DNA of 11,399 nucleotides from Dehalococcoidia bacterium UBA6627 (GTDB taxonomy: Bacteria; Chloroflexota; Dehalococcoidia; UBA2979). Both the position numbers and the translations under genes were made by a program. Below are positions 7,497-11,399 of the stretch, in pieces. Under the pieces are notes generated by a model. It was not told where the DNA came from. It searched no databases and was given only the letters and a program-made list of their open reading frames with translations. The stretch is taken from positions 1 to 11,399 of the forward strand of contig DKLZ01000032.1 of NCBI GenBank assembly GCA_002455955.1, in the 5' to 3' direction. How positions within the stretch are numbered: position 1 is the first letter of the stretch; the number at the start of each line of letters is the position of its first letter.

Positions 7497-9320
7497 CTAA
7501 TGGCTCTCTCGTAGATAGCGGACTACCTCCCACATCACGCGACAGTCCACTTCGTTGTACGCGATGATTTGTTGCATAAGGTCGACCTCTCTGACGGGCA
7601 CGCCCGTCGTTTGAATCGACTCGTAGGCCCACCACGCTCCGACCATCGCACCGAGCCCATCTGTCGGTCCGTCACCCCAAAGTGTTTCGATGAGGCCGTT
7701 GCTGTGAAGCGCTTTCGCTACGCCCTTCAGTCCGAATCCCATCGCGCCACGGACAACCACTGGTTCGTCTCGCATCACTCGCCCCAAAAAGTCAAACCAG
7801 CGAGGAGAGTTCCACGTTCGTTCAGGATGCCGGGCGACAGCCGAGTTGTACGCCGTTTCCAGGGTGGTGACCTCAGCCTGTGACCAATGCATGACACGAG
7901 GTGTGTCACCTTCTGGCATCAGGCGTTTGGTCACTGAGGTCATGTACTCGGTCCAGTCATCGATGACACGCGCCTCGGCCTCTTCCGTGAGCTGGTCGGC
8001 GACGAAGCAGCGGAAATTCCACGAGTCATTCTCGATATGGCCGCAGCCGATCATGAAGATCAGCGGCTGTCCGCCGCGTTGTGGTATCTGGGAGAAGTCA
8101 TCTGCGAGGTCGCTCACCGTTTCGAAGTCGACGTAGAACTCCAGCGGCGGCGACGCGCGCCATTCGCTCGCCGCTGCCACGATCTGCGCTGGGCGCACCG
8201 GAGGCCCCTCTTCCGAACGGTTGATATCGAGGATCGCCTCGAATACGGGAATTCGTTTCGGACCGGTCACTTTAACCAAAGCCGCTGTGACACGAGGGTC
8301 ACTCCACTCGAACACGCCGTGTTCATGGCTGGCATTGCGTCCAGATGTGCCGACCTGCCACAACAATGTGAGCTCTTGTAACTCATTGGAGATCTGTCGT
8401 TTTGCATGATGCCACGGTTCGTCTTGCTGGTTCCCGGCGTTCGGGTACAGTTCGTGGCGTGTAGGACGCGGAAACACTTGCCAGTCCGCGCCGTCATTGC
8501 GAAGTGCACGGACCCAGCTGGTGGCTGCGGTCACCGCCTCTGAGATTGGTTTACCGTTCGCGATCGCTCCCGCCTGCAATACGGGCGCCAGGCGTTCCAC
8601 AGCGTTGGAGCCGCGCATCTTCTTCTGCTCCCATCCTCGACCAAGCAGGAACGCTGTCGGCGGTTCGAACCCTTGCAGGCGGCCGAGCGCGCGGTTGTAT
8701 ACGAAGAGCTGTGCCTTGTATGCCGGTGATGAACCCTGGTTGCCGAGGCCTCCAGCAGCCGCCAGGTGCAGCGTTGAGAATTTGATGTCAACCACGCGGT
8801 AATGCCACTGACCGTTCAAGTCGGGTGCGGCGACAGCCGCCTCATCCTCAGACAATGTTGCAGGAAAAAACTTTTGAAGTACGTCGCTCCGCATAAGAAG
8901 GTCCGCCGAGCCGTATGTTCGATGCTGCGGATCGCGGAGCACGGCCTGATAGATCGCCTCCGCTCCGTCGTACATCGCATCGAAGGTTCGCTCGGCGGCG
9001 TCGAAATCTCGTGACCCGTTAGTTGCTTCGATCGTGACCACATCGATGTAGGTTTGTAGATGAGCTACAACAGCAGCCTCGAACCGATGCCCCTGCCCAA
9101 AAATGAATTCGGTGAAGTCCGTCCGTACGTCGTATTCGGGGAGCTTGTTATCGGGTACGAAACCGTGCTGTTCACCGTACTCGTTGAGCCAGTCAAGAAG
9201 CGGATCGCGGAGCACATGATTACGCAGTGCCGTCGCGCTGACCCATTCGCGCCAGTCGTCAGAGGCAGTGGGAAGAACCTGCAGCTCTTCGTCGTCGAGC
9301 GTGAGGGCACTCTTACTCAT
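7497..9320 (-). CDS. fused nuclease: RecB-like PD-(D/E)XK domain plus RNase H-like DEDD domain (COG2251/TM0106-like)
   Basis: This is a predicted two-domain nuclease of 607 residues. The N-terminal part carries a RecB-type core: Glu81 in GHRFEAAV, Asp140 in YGSADLL, Asp178-Ile-Lys180 in VVDIKFS, and Gln204/Tyr208 in YKAQLFVYNRAL, the QxxxY motif of RecB and Cas4 relatives. The C-terminal part (from about 393) resembles RNase_H_2/YprB exonucleases: Asp398 and Glu400 in FYVDFET, HWSQAE near 488-493, WFDFL with Asp510, GLKGVAKAL, and the closing YNEVDC with Asp592. This order is that of COG2251 'predicted RecB family nuclease'. No four-cysteine iron-sulfur cluster is present. The ATG at 9320 lacks a ribosome site; TACAAT 7 bases upstream suggests a leaderless mRNA. 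It is divergent from a helicase and convergent with ssrA, and GC is visibly higher than in the left part. The biological role is unknown; defence or DNA/RNA processing is inference. Confidence 0.82.
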   Translation of the reverse strand: MSKSALTLDDEELQVLPTASDDWREWVSATALRNHVLRDPLLDWLNEYGEQHGFVPDNKLPEYDVRTDFTEFIFGQGHRFEAAVVAHLQTYIDVVTIEATNGSRDFDAAERTFDAMYDGAEAIYQAVLRDPQHRTYGSADLLMRSDVLQKFFPATLSEDEAAVAAPDLNGQWHYRVVDIKFSTLHLAAAGGLGNQGSSPAYKAQLFVYNRALGRLQGFEPPTAFLLGRGWEQKKMRGSNAVERLAPVLQAGAIANGKPISEAVTAATSWVRALRNDGADWQVFPRPTRHELYPNAGNQQDEPWHHAKRQISNELQELTLLWQVGTSGRNASHEHGVFEWSDPRVTAALVKVTGPKRIPVFEAILDINRSEEGPPVRPAQIVAAASEWRASPPLEFYVDFETVSDLADDFSQIPQRGGQPLIFMIGCGHIENDSWNFRCFVADQLTEEAEARVIDDWTEYMTSVTKRLMPEGDTPRVMHWSQAEVTTLETAYNSAVARHPERTWNSPRWFDFLGRVMRDEPVVVRGAMGFGLKGVAKALHSNGLIETLWGDGPTDGLGAMVGAWWAYESIQTTGVPVREVDLMQQIIAYNEVDCRVMWEVVRYLRESH

Positions 9321-9327
9321 ATCCGGG

Positions 9328-9333
9328 ATTGTA
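9328..9333 (-). promoter_or_regulatory. -10 element of the nuclease gene, leaderless arrangement
   Basis: On the minus strand TACAAT (one mismatch from TATAAT) ends 7 bases before the ATG at 9320. That spacing would start transcription at or next to the A of the start codon. No Shine-Dalgarno site lies between. The -35 region (GTTCGC-like) is weak. Confidence 0.5.
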
Positions 9334-9381
9334 TCCAGTTAGCACAGCGAGCGAACGGGAAACTGGAAGTCAGCACGCTGA
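9334..9381. promoter_or_regulatory. operator-like inverted repeats between divergent genes
   Basis: TCCAGTT (9334-9340) and AACTGGA (9361-9367) form a 7-base inverted repeat with a 20-base spacer, directly abutting the minus-strand -10. A second palindrome TCAGC-AC-GCTGA lies at 9370-9381. Together they sit between the two promoters, where a shared repressor could act. This is inference; no regulator gene is in the window. Confidence 0.35.
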
Positions 9382-9411
9382 GTATCACAGACTTAATGTT
9401 TTTGTTTCGGC

Positions 9412-9417
9412 TAATAT
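9412..9417 (+). promoter_or_regulatory. -10 element of the helicase gene, leaderless arrangement
   Basis: TAATAT ends 6 bases before the ATG at 9424, so the transcript would begin at or beside the start codon. The upstream 30 bases are A/T-rich with no ribosome site. No clear -35 hexamer is found 16-18 bases upstream. Confidence 0.5.
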
Positions 9418-9423
9418 TTGCAC

Positions 9424-11399
9424 ATGGCAACGATCGATGAAGTCATCGCAACGTTCCCCGATGAAGCGAAACCAAAAGGTGACGCCTTCGAACTCCTGTG
9501 TAAATGGTTTCTTGAGAATGATCCGATGTATTCCGACCAACTTCGCAAGGTGTGGCTGTGGGATGAATGGCCTGAGCGCTGGGGTGGTGACAATGGCATT
9601 GACCTTATTGCTGAAGCCAAAGACGGTGGCGTGTGGGCGATTCAGGCGAAGGCTTATGCCGAAACCACGACGATTAAAAAATCCGACGTCGATAGTTTCC
9701 TGTCCGAATCCAACCGTGAACAGATCACATTCCGACTGCTGATTGCTACCACCGACACCATCGGAGTCAACGCCCGCAAAGTGATACAGGGCCAGGAGAA
9801 ACCTGCCTCCTTGTTGCTATTGAGTGATTTGGAGATGCGATCGATCAACTGGCCGGAAACGATCGGCCACCCTGCACCCCGCCCTGATCCGAAAACACCG
9901 CGAAACCACCAGAGTGAAGCCCTTGAGGCGATTAGTACCGTAGGTACGGGTGAGCGCGGGCGTGTGATTATGGCCTGCGGTACAGGCAAGACGCTTGTTC
10001 AGCTGTGGGCGCACGAACAGTTGGAGAGCCATTCCACACTGGTACTGGTGCCGTCGCTGTTCCTCGTCGCTCAGGTGATGCGGGAATGGACCGCGAACCG
10101 CAGTCGCCCATTTGAATTCCTTGCGGTGTGTTCTGACGAAACGGTGGCATCGAAGCAGCCCGACAGTTTCGTTTCTAACGTCAGTGAGATCGGAGTACCT
10201 GTTACGACCGATCCTGAACGGATACGAGAGTTTCTCAACCGCGATGGGGACCGTGTCATCTTCTCGACCTACCAGTCGTCGCTGCGGGTGGCAGAAGCAT
10301 TGATCGATACTCCACTGAAATTTGATCTGGTGATCGGAGATGAGGCTCACCAGCTTGCGGGTGATGTGTCCCGCGACTTCTCGGTGATGCTCCACGACGA
10401 CCTGATCCCTGCTCAGCGGCGGCTGTTCTTCACGGCAACTCCTCGTTACTACACGGGTAAAAGCACCCATAGCGCTGATGAGGGTGATCTCGATATCGCG
10501 TCGATGGATGACGATACTGTATTCGGACCAGAGGTACATCGACTGTCGTTCGGTGAAGCTATCAGCATTGATCAGCTCTCTGACTACCGCGTTGTGGTCG
10601 TCGTTATCACCGACCGACAGGCCTACGCACTTGCACGTGAAGGCTCATTCGTTGAATTCGCAGATATTCAAACAGATGCGAGGTCACTGGCCCGTCAGAT
10701 CGGCCTTGCAAAGGCGATGCATGATTACCGTCTCCGGCGAGTGATCTCGTTCCACAGTCGCGTAAAGATGGCACAGCAATTTGCTACCACCCTGCCAGAG
10801 GTGATTAGTAACTTACCCCCCGAACATGCTCCTCAGGGCCGTCTGGTGTTCGACTACGTCTCCGGCGAGATGGCTACTGGAGACCGTCGTAACAAACTCA
10901 ACCGGCTTCGCAGTATCGATGCGGACGAACACGCACTTCTTGCGAATGCTCGATGTCTGTCTGAGGGCGTGGATGTTCCTGCGATTGACGGTGTTGCGTT
11001 TGTTGACCCTCGTCGGTCGCAGATCGATATCGTGCAGGCAGTCGGACGTGCGATCAGGAAAGCCGACGATAAAACGCTCGGGACAATCGTAATCCCGGTA
11101 TTCGTTCCTGAGGGTAAGAATGCCGAAGCAGTACTCGATGGCTCTACGTTCAAACCGGTTTGGTCAGTGGTACGAGCACTTCGTAACCACGATGAACTAC
11201 TCGCTGAGCAGTTAGATGCCGTACGTCGCAAGAAAGGGCGTGGAGACCGGATCACTCGTGGTGATCTACCACCGAAAATCATAATCGACTTGCCAGGAGT
11301 AGTGGTCGGAGAAGAATTTACCGACGCCATTGTCGCGCAGATCGTCGAACGCACGACCTCGTCATGGGAAGAGGGCTTCAGTCGCCTTGAGCAATATTA
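9424..11399 (+). CDS. Mrr-like nuclease fused to DEAH-box SF2 helicase, partial at right edge
   Basis: The first 658 codons of a large protein are open to the window end. Residues 1 to about 130 form an Mrr-type restriction nuclease fold with Glu23 in GDAFELL, Asp60 in NGIDLIAE and Gln74-Ala-Lys76 in WAIQAKAY, the D-QxK signature. From about 160 a superfamily 2 helicase follows: Walker A ACGTGKT at 184-190, FSTYQS at 280-285, DEAH at 306-309, TAT at 337-339, SEGVDVP at 513-519 and motif VI QAVGRAIRK at 538-546. The last residues (SSWEEGFSRLEQY) look like the start of a helicase-associated (HA) repeat, so HA repeats may follow, as in large actinobacterial helicases of this type. A methyltransferase as in type ISP restriction enzymes is the alternative. 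The start is ATG 9424; only a TTG at 9418 lies between it and an upstream in-frame TAA. It is divergent from the fused nuclease. The role is probably translocation on and cutting of foreign or modified DNA, by inference. Confidence 0.87.
   Translation, partial: MATIDEVIATFPDEAKPKGDAFELLCKWFLENDPMYSDQLRKVWLWDEWPERWGGDNGIDLIAEAKDGGVWAIQAKAYAETTTIKKSDVDSFLSESNREQITFRLLIATTDTIGVNARKVIQGQEKPASLLLLSDLEMRSINWPETIGHPAPRPDPKTPRNHQSEALEAISTVGTGERGRVIMACGTGKTLVQLWAHEQLESHSTLVLVPSLFLVAQVMREWTANRSRPFEFLAVCSDETVASKQPDSFVSNVSEIGVPVTTDPERIREFLNRDGDRVIFSTYQSSLRVAEALIDTPLKFDLVIGDEAHQLAGDVSRDFSVMLHDDLIPAQRRLFFTATPRYYTGKSTHSADEGDLDIASMDDDTVFGPEVHRLSFGEAISIDQLSDYRVVVVVITDRQAYALAREGSFVEFADIQTDARSLARQIGLAKAMHDYRLRRVISFHSRVKMAQQFATTLPEVISNLPPEHAPQGRLVFDYVSGEMATGDRRNKLNRLRSIDADEHALLANARCLSEGVDVPAIDGVAFVDPRRSQIDIVQAVGRAIRKADDKTLGTIVIPVFVPEGKNAEAVLDGSTFKPVWSVVRALRNHDELLAEQLDAVRRKKGRGDRITRGDLPPKIIIDLPGVVVGEEFTDAIVAQIVERTTSSWEEGFSRLEQY

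Noticed and set aside
7359..7500. att site or second copy of the ssrA 3' end
   Set aside because: No repeat of the ssrA 3' segment and no integrase was found in the window, so no attachment site is annotated.
9060..9440. 126-codon plus-strand frame overlapping the start of the nuclease gene and the divergent promoters
   Set aside because: It lies antisense to the nuclease N-terminus, crosses both promoter elements and overlaps the helicase start; no recognisable product.
9817..10539. 240-codon open frame on the minus strand inside the helicase gene
   Set aside because: It is fully antisense to a frame with intact SF2 helicase motifs; its translation shows no recognisable domain and its start has no ribosome site.
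1..11399. CRISPR array, insertion sequence or transposase
   Set aside because: No regularly spaced repeats, terminal inverted repeats or transposase-like frames were seen.

Overview
This 11.4-kb window is bacterial, with about 50% GC by eye. It encodes a one-piece tmRNA with its partner SmpB, a 2-oxoacid:ferredoxin oxidoreductase of the two-subunit KorAB type, and a GC-richer right flank. The fused gamma-alpha KorA, apparently leaderless genes and an actinobacterial-looking helicase fit an Actinobacteriota- or Chloroflexota-like environmental bacterium. That assignment is inference and no marker here settles it.

Left part, minus strand. A korA-korB operon (korB runs off the left edge, 4-base overlap) encodes a CoA-dependent oxidoreductase of a 2-oxoacid, probably 2-oxoglutarate. 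About 320 bases of non-coding DNA follow, then an MFS_3-type drug or solute exporter, also on the minus strand.

Middle, plus strand. A Bcp-type thiol peroxidase is followed by a gene-free stretch of about 500 bases. Next comes a quality-control block: a membrane-anchored S41/CtpA protease, SmpB and the tmRNA gene ssrA (363 nt, tag frame GETNELALAA). These stand in order and fit one physiology: ribosome rescue, tagging, and degradation of proteins by their C-terminus. A strong hairpin terminator closes the block.

Right part. Beyond the ssrA terminator the gene content changes. A 607-residue fused nuclease (RecB-like PD-(D/E)XK domain plus RNase H-like DEDD domain, COG2251/TM0106-like) is read on the minus strand. 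It is divergent from a large Mrr-nuclease/DEAH-helicase protein that runs off the right edge. The two share a 103-base intergenic region in which each start codon lies 6-7 bases from a -10-like hexamer, suggesting leaderless transcripts, with operator-like inverted repeats between them. The 3' side of ssrA is a classic integration site, so this pair may belong to an accessory nucleic-acid-processing or defence island. It is the best candidate in the window for an undescribed system. No integrase, methyltransferase, CRISPR array, insertion sequence or ordinary tRNA was seen.
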